Positions 1 through 11,001 are shown, counted from the stretch's first letter. The stretch: DNA of 64,000 nt from Prorocentrum cordatum (GCA_963575745.1 CAUYUJ010009846.1:62001-126000), one strand, 5' to 3'. The notes: a model not told the origin generated them from the sequence alone. Program-made: numbers and translations.

Positions 1-61
1 TTTTTTCGATTATTTGTTTATTTTCATCCAAAATCATCCTGTAGGGGGGAAGGCCCGACCT
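1..61 (+). mobile_element. Right end of a TIR element of family A (truncated by window start)
   Basis: The segment ends in the family-A terminal sequence: CCTGTAGGGGG followed by GGCCCGACC at 44-60, preceded by the AT-rich interior typical of the family (TTTATTTTCATCC). The matching left end would lie upstream of base 1. Six complete members later in the window define the family: ends reading (A/T)GTCGGGCsTGTCCC inward, a short palindrome CCCTACAGGGG, and an AT-rich core. The element carries no coding capacity. It is placed here by similarity to those copies only. Confidence 0.75.
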
Positions 62-117
62 AAGGATATGGGCGGACGGGAGTGCCTGAGGATGTGGCCC
101 AGGCGACGTGGCGCCTG

Positions 118-167
118 CCTCCTCCTCCTCCTCCTCCTCCTCCTCCTCCTCCTCCTCCTCCTCCCCC
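118..167 (+). repeat. (CTC)n microsatellite at the 5' edge of LINE copy 1
   Basis: Almost pure CTC/TCC trinucleotide tract that runs directly into the spliced-leader relic. A second CTC tract lies just beyond the 3' end of the same LINE (6066-6113), so the retroelement sits between two tracts of the same repeat. Confidence 0.95.
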
Positions 168-189
168 TCCGTAGCCATTTTGGCTCAAG
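168..189 (+). other. Dinoflagellate spliced-leader (DinoSL) relic
   Basis: The 22 bases equal the canonical DinoSL: TCC at 168-170, then GTAGCCATTTTGGCTCAAG at 171-189. In dinoflagellates this leader is added to nuclear mRNAs by trans-splicing and is not encoded at gene loci, so a genomic copy joined to a coding body marks reverse transcription of a mature mRNA. It abuts a CTC tract on the left and an ATG at 190 on the right. Confidence 0.95.
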
Positions 190-362
190 ATGTTTGTGCC
201 CCGTGGCAAAGCACGGAGACCCCTGGTCCGGGGACTGCTAGGACCGCTGCTTGCCGCCTTCGCCGTGCCCGCGGCGTTGAGCATTTCCATATCCCTTGCT
301 GCTGAGGCGCAGCTTACATATCTCTTGCCGCCAGCGCTGGCCCCTCAATTGATAGCCTCGCG

Positions 363-1387
363 ATGGGTGTACCTGGTGTCGCCAGCTCCGACTCCTGGGC
401 CGACTACACCGACAAGGGCAAGGGCAAGGACACTGCTGCTGCCGACCCCTGGGCTGCTGGAGCTCAGAAGCTCGCCGCGATCGACCTCCCCGCACACCAG
501 AGGAAGGTACCGATCTTCTCCAGACCCAGGTCGACAAAGCCGCCGCCGCCTTCGAAGCCACACCCAAGCAAGTTGCAGCTGCTGCATAAGCCGAGTTCCT
601 GGCCAACATCACGAAGCTCACCGAGCAGCTCAGCAACCGCCAGGAGTCCGCCGAGAGGGATATTACCGAACTCGAAGGCCGTGCTGACCGTGCTGAACGC
701 CTCCAAGGCGAACTCAAGGCAAGCGTGGACGCCCTACAGCAAGCTCTTCGTCATGCCGAAGCTCCCCACCCAGCCATGGATTTGGACGCCTTGGGTGCCT
801 GGGACCGACCACCGAATGCTGCAACCTTCTGGTGTGGGGCTGCTTCAGAATTCTCCGTCGCCTCGCTCAGGACCGCGCTCGCCTCCTGGTTCGAAGCTGC
901 CGACGTGGACATCAACGCGTTCCGCATCAACTCAGAGGGCCCTGCACGGAGAATTTCGTTCACACTCACTGGCGGCAACTCGATTGCTCTCCCGCGAGCA
1001 CAAGCTCTACATCGCGCACTTCGGCATGGTCGTGAGTGGCGTCGCTTCCTGGTGGAATCGGACTCTGGACCCACTGCCCTCTACGTCCCTGCGGACAAGT
1101 CGCCGCGCATGGTCCGCCAAGAGGTTCAATTCAAAAAGCTCAACCAGCTCATCAATGACAAGTTCCCCACGATCGAGACTCGGGCTCACCGCGCTGGAGG
1201 CTTCCTGTCCGTCGACGGTGCCCCCGTCGTCCAGATCACAGCTGGCGCCACTCCTGATGCAGCCACCCAAGTTCGCTGGTCCGACGCTGCTGCCCCTGCT
1301 GGCATCCCCATCACCGAGCATGCGCCATTGGCCACCGCGCTGGCCGCCGCATTCGCCAACCCACGGGAGGCAGCGCGGTGGCTTTAG
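363..1387 (+). pseudogene. LINE copy 1 ORF1-like region (coiled coil plus unidentified domain)
   Basis: A start at 363 (context GCGATGG) opens a frame encoding a hydrophilic N-terminus rich in Lys, Asp and Ala until about 520. The sensible frame then shifts. From 590, just after a TAA at 587, a heptad-like Glu/Leu/Arg-rich stretch forms a probable coiled coil (about 590-760). A globular segment with the run VPADKSPRMVRQEV follows, and TAG at 1385-1387 ends it. This occupies the usual position of a LINE ORF1 RNA-binding protein upstream of the endonuclease. I cannot name the globular domain. A competing ORF starting exactly after the leader (190-687) has no recognisable features and is probably chance. 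Confidence 0.55.
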
Positions 1388-1393
1388 CACGCG

Positions 1394-3253
1394 ATGGTCG
1401 CCGTGGTTCACGAAACCACACGTCGACGGCCTCAACTTGGCCCCGTGGAATGCACAGGCGCTCAACGGCAGATCGGCACCAAGGCGGGCCCTCAAGAGAC
1501 AGTTGTTGCTCCGTACATGAGGCAACGAGCGGCCATCGCCATCCAAGAGACGCACGGCAACAGCGTCGACATGGACCTCCTGGCCGCGGGCTCCGACCAC
1601 AAGTACATCGCATTCCACTCAGCGCTAGTGGCCGACGGCCAATCCTCTGAGACCGCAGGCGGAATTGCCTTCCTGGTTCCCTTTGACCGAGCTGAACTCC
1701 AACTGCCACCTGACCAACGATCTCTACGTTCATTTCGCGCGGTCGTCCCTGGACGCATTGGCGAACTACGCGTTCAAGGCGGGGCAAGACAGCATGAGAC
1801 AACAATCTTCAACGTTCACATCTACGACCTCAGCGGACCTGACCGTCAGCGCTTCAAAGCTGCGCGGCAAGCAGCTGTTCAACGCTCAGCCCTCCACCCA
1901 GACAACCACGACTACTACATGATTGGTGACTTCAACATCGCCCAGGCGCCGCCGAAGAGCCTGCTTCACCCCGCCGCGGACTCCACCGCCGAGCGCTACC
2001 ACTACCAGCCCGTCTTCTGGAATAATATCTTCTCACAGATGATGGAGATCACTGCGAAGGCCACCACGCACCGATGCGTGGCCAACATGACGGAGGCGAC
2101 CATCGACAGATGCTTCGTCTCGACCAACGCGTCCAACATCCCGCACATCGAGACACTTCTTGTCGCCGATGGCCGACCGCTCGACCGAGAAGGGGAGCAA
2201 ATCAGTGATCACAATATTCTACATCTACGGCTTCGACCTCGCCAGCCACGTCCAGTCAGCGAGCGCGGCATCCCGGCCTTCCTCGTCGAATCCAAGCACT
2301 ACAAGTTCTACTGCAATCGCCTTGCCGAGATGGCTGACCTCTCAGCCGACCCCATCTCAAATTGGCGTACTATGAAACGCGCAATGAAGATGGCGGCGTG
2401 CAAGGCTCGCGACACCATCACCTCTGTCTCCGCCTCCGAGATCAAGCCGTTTGAGTGCCGAAATGAAGACCCACAAGTCATAGCAGAGGCACGTGCACTC
2501 ACACTCCGCAGTATTGCCAGGGCCGTCTGGTACCAAGGCCTCACTCTCGCCCAGCGACTTCGAGAGGACACCACTGCTGGAGCACAGCACATCGACATCA
2601 GTCACCACAAGATCTCTCTAGTCGACCGCTCCGCGTTCGAGACCGAGCACTCCGCCATGCAGCTTCAGATTGCTGAACAACGACGTCGCGCTGCTGCCGC
2701 CCGCTCGCGGGCTGCCTACGCGGAACAACGACCTGACCTTGGTGAACGATGGCGTCGTCGCGCTCGTCGCATTGGACAGCGCAGCAATATCTGGAAGCCG
2801 TTCTCGAAGCGCTTGGTTCTTGCAGGTGCACGCATCACCGGCCCGACAGTCGCCAACGACCCCATGGACATGCACAACGCTATTCAATCTCACTGGTCGA
2901 AGGTGTTCGCTGCTAAGCATGTTGACACCCCAGCGATGCAGCAATATCTGGACATTGTCTCCCCACCAATGCCTCCACGCCACTTGCCTCCACCTGGGAT
3001 TGAAGAACTCCAACCTGCTTCTAAACACGCCAGTGACTCTGCTCCTGGGCCTGACGGACTGCCTTATCGAGCATGGGTGCGATCAGAAGGCAGCATCGAG
3101 ATCTTCCACGCACTTCTCCACTCCATTGCTCACGGTGGACCGATCCCACACGACCTGAACTACGCGCTCATGGCCATGCTTCCCAAGGGTGATGAGCCAT
3201 GGACAACTACGAGTGCTCGCGCAGTCCTGACTGTCTTCGCCCCCTCGCCATGA
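1394..3253 (+). pseudogene. LINE copy 1: AP-type endonuclease and start of RT
   Basis: Endonuclease/exonuclease/phosphatase (EEP) fold that nicks target DNA to prime reverse transcription. Catalytic landmarks are all present: QETH with the metal-binding Glu (about 1544), GDFN with Asp and Asn (1924-1935), and SDHN with the Asp-His pair (2204-2215). A basic linker with many Arg residues follows (2640-2800), then the RT approach region (SAPGPDGLPYRAW near 3040 and MLPKGDEP near 3176). The frame stops at TGA 3251-3253 inside the first copy of a 55-bp tandem duplication. The true upstream boundary is unclear because the same frame is open on the far side of TAG 1385. The endonuclease residues look intact although the polyprotein is broken. 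Confidence 0.85.
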
Positions 3254-3326
3254 AGAACAGTGACATCGAGATCGCGCAGTCCTGACTGTCTTCGCCCCCT
3301 CGCCATGAAGAACAGTGACATCGAGA
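3217..3326 (+). repeat. Exact 55-bp tandem duplication inside the RT gene
   Basis: Bases 3217-3271 and 3272-3326 are the same 55 bases (beginning TCGCGCAGTCCTGACTGTC). Because 55 is not a multiple of three, the two copies are read in different frames. Copy 1 reads into TGA at 3251. Copy 2 yields RPLAMKNSDIEI, which matches the conserved RT entry motif (RPISL.N). One copy alone would still need a one-base shift upstream to reach that motif. Confidence 0.95.
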
Positions 3327-5002
3327 TCATCGCCTCCGCGATGAACCGCATCCTCAGCTCCGTGGCGTCGGACACCGAGGAAGAACAACAAGGTTTTGTC
3401 AGTGGCCGTCAATTTCCCCCCAACATTGCCAAAGTGGACACCAGCGCCCGTATCACCAGCATCAACAGCGATGCCTCCAGCATGATGCCCTGCTTCGCCA
3501 GCATGGACATCGCCGCAGCGTTTCCGAGCCTCGCGCACACGTGGTTGTGGGCTACTCTAAGGCGGTGGGGCATCCACGGCATCTTCCTCAATATCTTGCA
3601 GTGCTGCTACAACATTCCACTTGCCTTCCTCGACCTAGGTGGTATTCGGCGACCGCTACTTGTAGCAGAATCTGGGGTTGCGCAAGGATGCCCCTTGAGC
3701 GGCACGGTCTGGGCGCTAGTCTTCGATCCCAGAATCAAGGGCCTCAAGATGGAACTTACTGCTTTGGGTAGAGGCCTGCTCAGCGCATGCGCCGACGACC
3801 TGGGTATAGTTCTTGCTGCTCTTCGGGATCTTGGCGCCCTACTACCACACCTGCAAGCTGCGCAACATCACGCTGGACTCCGCCTCCAACCGAAGAGATG
3901 CGCCCCCGCGCCCACCTGGTCCCTGCCAACGCCCGAGATCGCCGCGAGCACGCGTGCCACCCGGACCCAGCTCTACGAGCCGTGGCAAGACTTCTCCATC
4001 AATAGCTTTGCGTGCTACCTCGGCGTGCACATCGGCCCCGGCGCTTCTCTCGACCGTCAATGGCAAGGTCCTGCCAACAAGTGGTGGGAGCGCATCCAGA
4101 TCCCGAGCGACTCCTACGCTCCCATCCAGCAGTGCATCAAGATGTACAACTCCGCTGCCATCACATGCCTCTCGTACGTCGGCCAGCTCTACCCGCCTTC
4201 CCCAGCGTTCCTGTCCAAGGAGATTCACGGGTCCCACAAGCTGATCCGAGCTGCCCCATCAAGCTTCACGAAGATGGACATCCTGTCGTTCTCGCCATGG
4301 GCGTCCGCCACGATCCCACAGGGTATTGAAACGCTTCTCGCGGCAACGATGTGTCGCGCCTCCGCGACCACCATCCCTGGCTGGCAGCCTCTGCTTCACG
4401 CACTTCGTGCCCATGCTGAAGAACTTCTCCCGCTACGAGATGTTGTTGTTGGCAAATGGTCTGCTCCGTGCTGGATTGACGCCACTTCCATCGCGCAGCG
4501 ATTCGACGACATACTCCACAATGAGCTGATCGCGACGGGCAAAGGATCCATCTTCAAAATTATCACGCGATCCACAGGATCTACGGTGAATGCCGCCCAG
4601 ATACCTCAACGAGCACATGCGCAAGCTGCTGCTGCTGGACGACACGCTATCATGGCACCCCGTCGTAACAAGGCGGAGGATCGGTACACACACAGTCGTG
4701 ACAGGACTGGGGCCCATCAGGCACCACGCCGTGACAGGGCTGGCGACCTTCACGCACCCAGTCGTGACAGGGCTGGCGGACCTCATCAGAGACATGCTAG
4801 AGTCATAGCTTCGGATGATGCTACTTCGAGTGCCACTTCACGCACCTCTCCACAACAAGCATACCTACGGGAACTACAATGCCAGTTGTACCGCGACTCC
4901 TTCCACAAGACTATCCATCACCGTCTTCGCGCTTGGTTCCCACTACTTCCCGTTGACAGTGGACCGCAGATGACACCTGCTATGACCGAGCAGCCGAATT
5001 GA
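3260..5002 (+). pseudogene. LINE copy 1: reverse transcriptase core
   Basis: RNA-directed DNA polymerase of the non-LTR type. In order: RPLAMKN entry motif (about 3310), GFVSGRQ (3393), motif A FASMDIAAAFPSL with catalytic Asp (about 3495), motif B QGCPLSGTVW (about 3685), motif C ACADDLG with the catalytic Asp pair (about 3785), then LRLQPKRC and the thumb segment CYLGVHIGPGASLD (about 4014). A repeat-like basic stretch RDRTGAH...RDRAGDL...RDRAGG lies at 4690-4790. TGA at 5000 separates it from the in-frame C-terminus. Motif C has Ala where many LINEs have Tyr or Phe; A-D-D also occurs in functional elements. The listed start at 3260 is a GTG and not a real initiator. Confidence 0.88.
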
Positions 5003-5020
5003 AACGACAACCATGACTCC

Positions 5021-6031
5021 ATGAAGTATCTGAATGAACGTGCAGAAGCATGGGCAGCAATATGGTTCCCCAGCGTATTCTTCGGTCGCGATATGGACAA
5101 CTTCAACGACTGGATGGACTGGTGCGTCCCGTACATCACAGCGGTTCTTCGCCGCACCCAGTTCAACGCGCACGTCTGCCTCGACGACCAGTACGGGTCA
5201 GCCAGTACTCGCCGTGACATGGCGAAGGAGATATGTTACGGTGCATGGCAACGAGCTGAACGATCTCGCAACCACCGTCTACAGATTTACACCACCGAGC
5301 ACATGCCGACGAACACTCATCGAGAATTTGCTGGTGAAGCTGCTGAACACCGCGCCCGTCGTCGCTGGATCGAACGGGAACGTGTCTCCAACCCGAACCT
5401 CCCGCAGGAAGACGAAGGCACTCAGTCTACCACTACGGCCACCTCCACACCTCACATCTACACCGCCAGTGACATCATGATGGACTCAGATACATCCGCC
5501 CGTGACGGACTTCTTGGCCGAGTTGCTCTCCCTGCGAGTGTTGAGCAAGGCTGGCGCGACCTGCGGCTGCACTTGGCGAACTCAACGGCCTCGCTCTTCT
5601 GGCCCGTGGTCAAGACCTTGTCTGGAGCATGGACGACATCGCACCGCATGCACGTCAACCCCCACAAGAAGAACTGCCTGTTCGGATGCGACAAAGACTC
5701 GCAGACCAAGAACACGGACGACATCAGCCACTACATTACATGCCCACGAATGTGGGCGTTACTGGCTCTACCTCGCGGTCAACCTGCTGGTGACGTCCTC
5801 ACACGGCTCGGACTCCACGAGAGCAACAGCATCGACGACCATCCGAGGCACACCATCACACGCATGGCCGTAGCATTCCGCACGTACAACTTCATGCGGG
5901 CGCGCACCGAGCTGGGCACGCCCGCTATCCACGACGAGCTCAAGATCCACAAGGAGGTGGTCGCAGCCGTCCGCCGCGTCCTGAGGTTGCCACGGTGCCT
6001 CGTGGGCGGCGCGGGCCCGCTGCGCCTCTAA
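5021..6031 (+). pseudogene. LINE copy 1: C-terminal region with CCHC zinc finger
   Basis: This continues the RT frame after TGA 5000-5002. A helical Arg/Glu-rich region (5220-5380) leads to GAWTTSHRMHVNPHK and the finger CLFGC...HYITC (about 5676-5745), a C-x3-C...H-x3-C arrangement like the finger that follows RT in many non-LTR elements. Copy 3 carries the same block (GAWTTD...CVFRC...HYFEC). It ends in TAA 6029-6031, about 35 bases before the downstream CTC tract. Its likely role is nucleic-acid binding during target-primed reverse transcription. Confidence 0.75.
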
Positions 6032-6065
6032 CCCGCGGACACGCGCCCCCTTCAGCGCGTCGTTC

Positions 6066-6113
6066 GCTCCTCCTCCTCCTCCTCCCCCTCCTCTTCCTCC
6101 TCCTCCTCCTCCT
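6066..6113 (+). repeat. (CTC)n microsatellite at the 3' edge of LINE copy 1
   Basis: CTC/TCC tract with two interruptions, starting about 35 bases after the LINE stop codon. With 118-167 it brackets the element. Confidence 0.9.
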
Positions 6114-7004
6114 GGGCAGGCCTCGGGGACTGCCCGCCTTCCTCGCTCGGCCCTTCTCTGAACGCCGCGCGGGGTGGCCTGGGCGACGTGGCGCCTGCCA
6201 TTCGCTCCTTCGCCGCGCGATGCGGCGCAGCGCTGCTGCGACGTCGCGCGCTGCAGCGCTGCGCAACCAGGATTCGGAGAAGGAAATGTACCCATAACGC
6301 TACCCTTCCCTGGTTTTCCCCGTTTTGGGCCTCCTGGGAGGCCCTCGTCGCACCGCTGGATTCGCCTCGAAGTTCTGATCAGAACGCACCCTGGGAGAGG
6401 TCCGGGGAGCAGCGGTATCGGTACCTTCCGGTTTCCCCAAGGATACCGTCATCTTGTCGCGGTGGTTTGGGGCAAACTCTCCACGAGGAACACATTTGCT
6501 TGCTTTTGCCTTCCTGCCTTGCGTACCTTGCGTCTAGTTGGATTCCTCCCTTACTCCTCTCCTACCATAATCTTCACCTCTGGCTTTTTCCCACTCCTAC
6601 GTCCCTCGCCTCCTCGACGTGCTCACGCGGGGAACTGGTGCGCGTGCCGATCGTTGACGGCCTCCGTACCCGCGAGCGCTCGCACTTGTGCTCATTCTTG
6701 TCCCTTGGATATGGGCAGATGGGAGTGTTTGAAGATGTGGCAGTCTTCGGGGTCTTCCCGATTCCATCGCGCGGCCCTCTTCTTAACACCGCGCGATGGT
6801 GTGAGCGACGCGGCGCTGGACATTTGTTCCTTCGTCGCGAGATGCGGTGCAGCCCTGCTGCGAAGCTGCCCAAGGATCCAGGAAAACGACATACTCTTTG
6901 TGGTGGCACACCACACATGCTTCATTACGCGATATACTTGAAAAGTCGTTTTCGTAGGCCACTGGCGCTGGGTAGGGTACCTTCAAATTGAATTGGGATC
7001 TGAA
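6114..7004. other. No gene; diverged local duplication and dispersed repeat E
   Basis: About 90 bases at 6145-6240 recur diverged at 6775-6860 (shared core CCTTCG.CGCGA.ATGCGG). The stretch 66-100 near the left edge also resembles 6712-6750 (ATATGGGCrGAyGGGAGTG). Bases 6290-6460 are a copy of dispersed repeat E (core CCTCCTGGGAGGCCCTCGTC, then CGCTGGATTCGCCTCGAAGT). No supported gene. Confidence 0.55.
6290..6460 (+). repeat. Dispersed repeat E, copy 1
   Basis: Shares CCTCCTGGGAGGCCCTCGTC and CGCTGGATTCGCCTCGAAGT with copies near 21,395-21,500 (opposite orientation), 26,020-26,175 and 28,725-28,830. Function unknown. Neither clear terminal repeats nor an RNA polymerase III promoter pair were recognised. 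Confidence 0.7.
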
Positions 7005-7560
7005 GCCCGGGGGGCCCCCCTTGCAGAGTCGACGACGACGACAGACGGTGACGACCGGCCGCTTCGACGACGGACGCGGACGAGGTCGACGACTGCGGTG
7101 GCGACAACCGAAGATATCGACGACGACGGCGAGAGCGCCGTTCCTGAGTTTGGGGGCCTGTGCCTTCACAGGGTGCGAATTCTACTAAAATGGTCCGTCC
7201 GCCCCGCCCGCCCGACCGAACGCCCCATCCCTGAGTGAAGGTTTCATGTAGTGTCTGGCCCGCCAGATTGGCATCGACGGTGGAGGTGGTAGATTTTGCA
7301 CCCACCCTTGTGCCCTCACAGAGTGAAATTACAGTTCATGGCGTGCCCGCCAGACTGTAAGTCCCATGACTGAGTGAAGGTTTCATTCAATGCCCCGCCC
7401 GCCCGACACGAAGCCTCGGCTGTTGTGATACAGTTACCCCCGCCATACTCAATGACAAAAGGGAAGTTACATCTGATGTCCCGCCGCCCACCCGACTGAA
7501 CGTCCCATCCCTGTGTAAGATTCAATTGAATTTCCCCCTCGCCCGACTGGCGTCTTCAGT
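7005..7560. repeat. Duplicated block, copy 1 (paralogous to 8625-9180)
   Basis: Both blocks start with GGGGGGCC-rich sequence and GACGACAGACGGTGACGA, pass through GGTGAGAGCGCCGTTCCTGAGTTT-like sequence, and continue as degenerate units of about 70-75 bases containing CCCATCCCTGAGTGAAGG and CCCGCCCGCCCGAC. Short ORFs here are artefacts of the GC-rich repeat. Confidence 0.8.
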
Positions 7561-7639
7561 GGTTGTGGTACCTATACTACCACCCTTTGGGTGATAAGGA
7601 GGTTGGTGGGGGGGGAGAGAGGGGGGAACCAACATCTGA

Positions 7640-8200
7640 CTCAATCGATTTCACTATCGATCTCACTCACCGGGACACCACGGGACACCACGGGACATTT
7701 TTCGATCTCACGATCGATCTCACTATCGATTTCATTCCACGGGACACCACGGGACGCCACGGGTTACCACGGGACACCACGGGACACCACGTGACACCGC
7801 GGGACACCTCTCGATCCCACTATCGGTCTCACTATCGATCTCACTATCGATCTCACTCAGCGGGACACCATAGGACACCACGGGACACATCGGGACATCA
7901 CATCGATCCCACGATCGATCACTATCGATCTCACTCGAGGGGACACCACGGGACACCTCGGGACACCTGTCGATCTCACTATCGATCCCACTATCGATCT
8001 CACTCAGCGGAACACCACGGGACACCTCGGGGCACCAAATCGATCTCAGTGTCGATCTCATTATCGATCTCACTCAAATGGGCACCACGGGACACCACGG
8101 GACACCTCGGGGCACGACATCGATCTCAGTATCGATTTCACTATCGATCTCACGATCGATCTCACTCCACGGGACACCACGGGACAACACGGGACACAGC
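7640..8200. repeat. Minisatellite of GGGACACCAC and TCACTATCGATC motifs
   Basis: Two short motifs alternate: runs of CGGGACACCACGGGACACC and runs of CGATCTCACTATCGATCTCA. Together they make an irregular higher-order array of about 560 bases. No coding meaning. Confidence 0.85.
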
Positions 8201-8380
8201 GGGACACCGGCGGGACACCGCGCGGCACCGGCCGCCGGAGTAGCAACATTTGGTCCGGCCGCGGCCCAGCCAGAGGAGGATTTCGGGGCACCAGCGGGAC
8301 ACCGGCGGGACACCGCGCGGTACCGGCCGCCGGAGGAGCAACATTTGGTCCGGCCGCGGCCCAGCCACAGGAGGATTTCC
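8200..8380. repeat. Direct duplication of about 91 bases
   Basis: The string GCAACATTTGGTCCGGCCGC with its surroundings occurs at about 8242 and again at about 8337, each preceded by GGGACACCGGCGGGACACCG. Confidence 0.85.
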
Positions 8381-8624
8381 TTTCGCCCGCCCACGCAGCT
8401 TCGCCTCGCCCGCACGCACGCACGGCACGCACGACACGAACCCGAAATCGAAATCGATTTCCAGGTAGGGGGGGTCTCCGTTTCACGTCGGACTCACCCC
8501 CCAACCTCCGATACAGATTTATTATTATATATATATTATAGACGTATGTGCATATATTCCCCCAACCGTGTACCATCACAATTAGAGCGTTCCATGTAAT
8601 GTCCCTGGGGGGGGGGCCTTCAAA

Positions 8625-9180
8625 TTGCCTCAGGGGGGTCCCACCTCCAGAGTCGACGACGACAGACGGTGACGAGCTGCCGCTTCGGCGACGGCCGCTG
8701 ACGAGTTCGACGACGGCAGCGGCACGATCGACGAAAAAGTCGACGACGGTGAGAGCGCCGTTCCTGAGTTTTGGGGCCTGTGCCCGCAGAGAGTGCAGAT
8801 TATATTTAAAGGCCCGCCCGCCCGACCGACCGCCCCATCCCTGAGTGAAGGTTTCATGTAGCGTCCGGCCCGCCAGATTGGCATCGTCGGTGGTTGTGGT
8901 AGATTAATCCCCACTCTTGTGCCCTCACAGAGTGAAGATTGCATTCAAGGGCCCGCCCGCCCGATCGAAAGCCCCATGACTCAGAAGGTTTCATTCAATG
9001 CCCCGCCCGCCCGACACGAGTCCTCGTCGGTTGTGGTACATTTTTCCATTATGTTCCATCACACCAGGGATATTACATTTCATGTCCCGCCAGCCCGCAC
9101 GACTGAATGCCCCACTCCTGAGTAAAGAGTGAATTTAATGTCCCGCCCACCCTACCCGCGTCTTCGGTACTGGTGGTGTA
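8625..9180. repeat. Duplicated block, copy 2
   Basis: Paralogue of 7005-7560 in the same order and orientation. A short (CATA)/(TA) tract follows at about 9190-9222. Confidence 0.8.
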
Positions 9181-9479
9181 TTTACATACACACGTACATA
9201 CATACATACATATATATATATATACAGATCCCACCCAGCCTTGTACCATATAATGAGGAGCGTTGTGTGTAATGTCCCGCCCGCCCGACAGGCGTCCTCT
9301 GCGGTTGTGAAAGATCTGCCCCCAACCATGTCCCATCACAGAGTGAAGGTTACATTTGATGCCCCGCTCGTCGCCGTAGTGGTGGTCGTCGTCGTCGTCG
9401 TTTCGTCGCCCCCGGTGCATGCTCGACTAAATGTTTCTGTCGCTCGTCGTCGTCGCCGCCATCGTCGTTGTCGCCGCCG

Positions 9480-9865
9480 TACACGACGGACACCCCGGAC
9501 ACCCCACCCAGGCCAGACACGCCGGACATGCCGGACACCCCAGACAACCCCGGATACCCCCGGCCGACACACCCCATGACATTCCAGACACCCCATACAC
9601 GCGGGACGACCCCTGACACCCCACCCCAGACACCCCGGACACCTCAGACACCCCGGACACCCCAGACACCCCATGCAGACACCCCCGACACACACCGGAC
9701 ACACCCCGGACACACCCCGGACAGTCTGGGGTGTCTGCGGTCTGGGGTCCCCAGACCCCGGACACACCCCGGACACACCCCGGACACACCCCAGACACCC
9801 CAGACACCCCAGACACCCCGGACACCCAGGACACACCCCGAACAGCCCGGACACCGGACCCACAT
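9480..9865. repeat. GGACACCCC minisatellite
   Basis: Tandem 9- to 10-base units (GGACACCCCA, CCGGACACAC) over about 385 bases. Translations are Thr/Pro or Gly/Val/Ser repeats and do not support a gene. Confidence 0.9.
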
Positions 9866-10531
9866 GATGTTAGTCTTGCGATGAGGACTTGGGCCAAATT
9901 GCTCTTATGTGAGCGAGGTATTCGGAACCCGCACGGGATTCGACAATAAAACGTCGGCGACCGCAGCAACAGCAGCAGCCGAGAGTCGCAGGCGGTTTTC
10001 CTCCCCCGATCCCCGGGCTCCACCGGGAAAGTTGGGCCGCCCAGAAGAGGGGGGATCGTCGGGGATTCATCTTCAGGGGGCTGTTCGGACGCACCCGTCC
10101 GTGTTGGGGGTAGACGCCCCCCCATCGTATATGTCCCAGAGTTGTGCCCAAACCTGTTGGCCCAGTCGAGGACCTCCCAAAGCGTGGGATAGGGGTCGGC
10201 ATATCCCCTGTTGCCTCACACGCCACGCGGCCTCCATCCGCGTTGTCCAATGGTCCACCGCCGACGATAGGCCCCTATCATGAGCTACGCCCGCAGCTGC
10301 TGTGGCGAGTCTTCGAGAGGGAGGACGGGTCCAGTCGAACGCCTCCCATTAGGTTGGGGATTTTGGGGTCGCCATGCTCCTCGTCAGTCAGGGGCAACGA
10401 TAAGGGGGGATAGGCATAGGGGGGGATGCATCGATCCCCAATCGCCCACTGATCGGCATCGGATTCTGCAATGTCTGACTGACCTGGGTCTGGATTGACC
10501 CGGGTCAGAACATCCCCGACGGGGCTAGGAT
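9866..10531. other. No gene recognised
   Basis: Unique-looking GC-rich sequence between the minisatellite and the first complete TIR element. I see no conserved protein segment, RNA gene or clear repeat. Confidence 0.5.
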
Positions 10532-10682
10532 TATATCGGGCATGTCCATCTGCAGCAGGAATATTCAAACAGAGTCAGAAAATAGGCGCGGAACTATGAT
10601 CCTGTTTGGATTGTCTTTGATGATGTTTCGACTCTTTGGGATTTCCCCTTCAAAACCTGCCTGTAGGAGGACATGACCGACC
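10532..10682. mobile_element. Family A TIR element (about 151 bp)
   Basis: The left end reads TATCGGGCATGTCC...CTGCAG and the right end CTGTAGGAGGACATGACCGA, imperfect inverted copies. The core is AT-richer. The flanking 8-mers GGCTAGGA and GGCTGGGG match at 6 of 8 positions, which suggests an old target duplication. No coding capacity; MITE-like. Confidence 0.75.
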
Positions 10683-10704
10683 TGAGGCTGGGGCGGGGAT
10701 AAAT

Positions 10705-10800
10705 CCGTTCCAGAGCGCTCTGGAACGCTCTCAGAGAGATCAGGAACGCTCTGAGAATGCCGCTGCGCCCGAAACATCCTCCGGAGCCGCCAGATCTCAA
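10705..10800 (+). repeat. Dispersed repeat G, copy 1
   Basis: Shares GGAACGCTCTGAGAA.GCCGC and CATC.TCC.GAGCCG with 21,250-21,330. The segment CAGAGCGCTCTGGAACGCTC is itself partly palindromic. Nature unknown. Confidence 0.6.
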
Positions 10801-11001
10801 GGATGTTCGATGTATCCGTACCCGATTTTTCTCGTCCTGGCTTCGTCTTAGGGTTATGTCGGGCGTGCCCCCCTACAGGGGGATTTTCGACGACAAATTA
10901 CCCTGCGACGTACCCAACCCGATGGCATCACGTGGCAAGAGGAGTAGGGAAACATTAGCAGGAACCGTGACAGTGCAGGCCCGCGTTGCCCTACTCCTCA
11001 T

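Larger units (their letters stand above)
168..6113 (+). mobile_element. LINE copy 1: SL-capped non-LTR retrotransposon (endonuclease-RT-zinc finger)
   Basis: Order: DinoSL, ORF1-like segment with a coiled coil, AP-type endonuclease, reverse transcriptase, C-terminal CCHC finger, 3'UTR of about 35 bases, then (CTC)n. From 590 to 6031 everything lies in one frame, interrupted by TAG at 1385, TGA at 3251 and TGA at 5000. No RNase H domain is present, unlike copies 2 and 4. Copy 3 shares its C-terminus. A leader at the 5' end implies full length at insertion. With its stops it cannot now make an uninterrupted polyprotein. Confidence 0.9.

Noticed and set aside
190-687. An ORF starting exactly after the first spliced-leader relic
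   Set aside because: The composition is unremarkable and the credible LINE frames are different ones. The ATG after the leader is probably coincidental or a 5'UTR ATG.
6290-6460. Repeat E as a tRNA-derived SINE
   Set aside because: GGATTCGCCTC is only loosely like an internal B box, no A box was found, and no poly-A or target duplication is visible.
9480-9865. Thr/Pro-rich or Gly/Val-rich secreted protein
   Set aside because: The frames are products of a 9- to 10-base minisatellite and are open on both strands.
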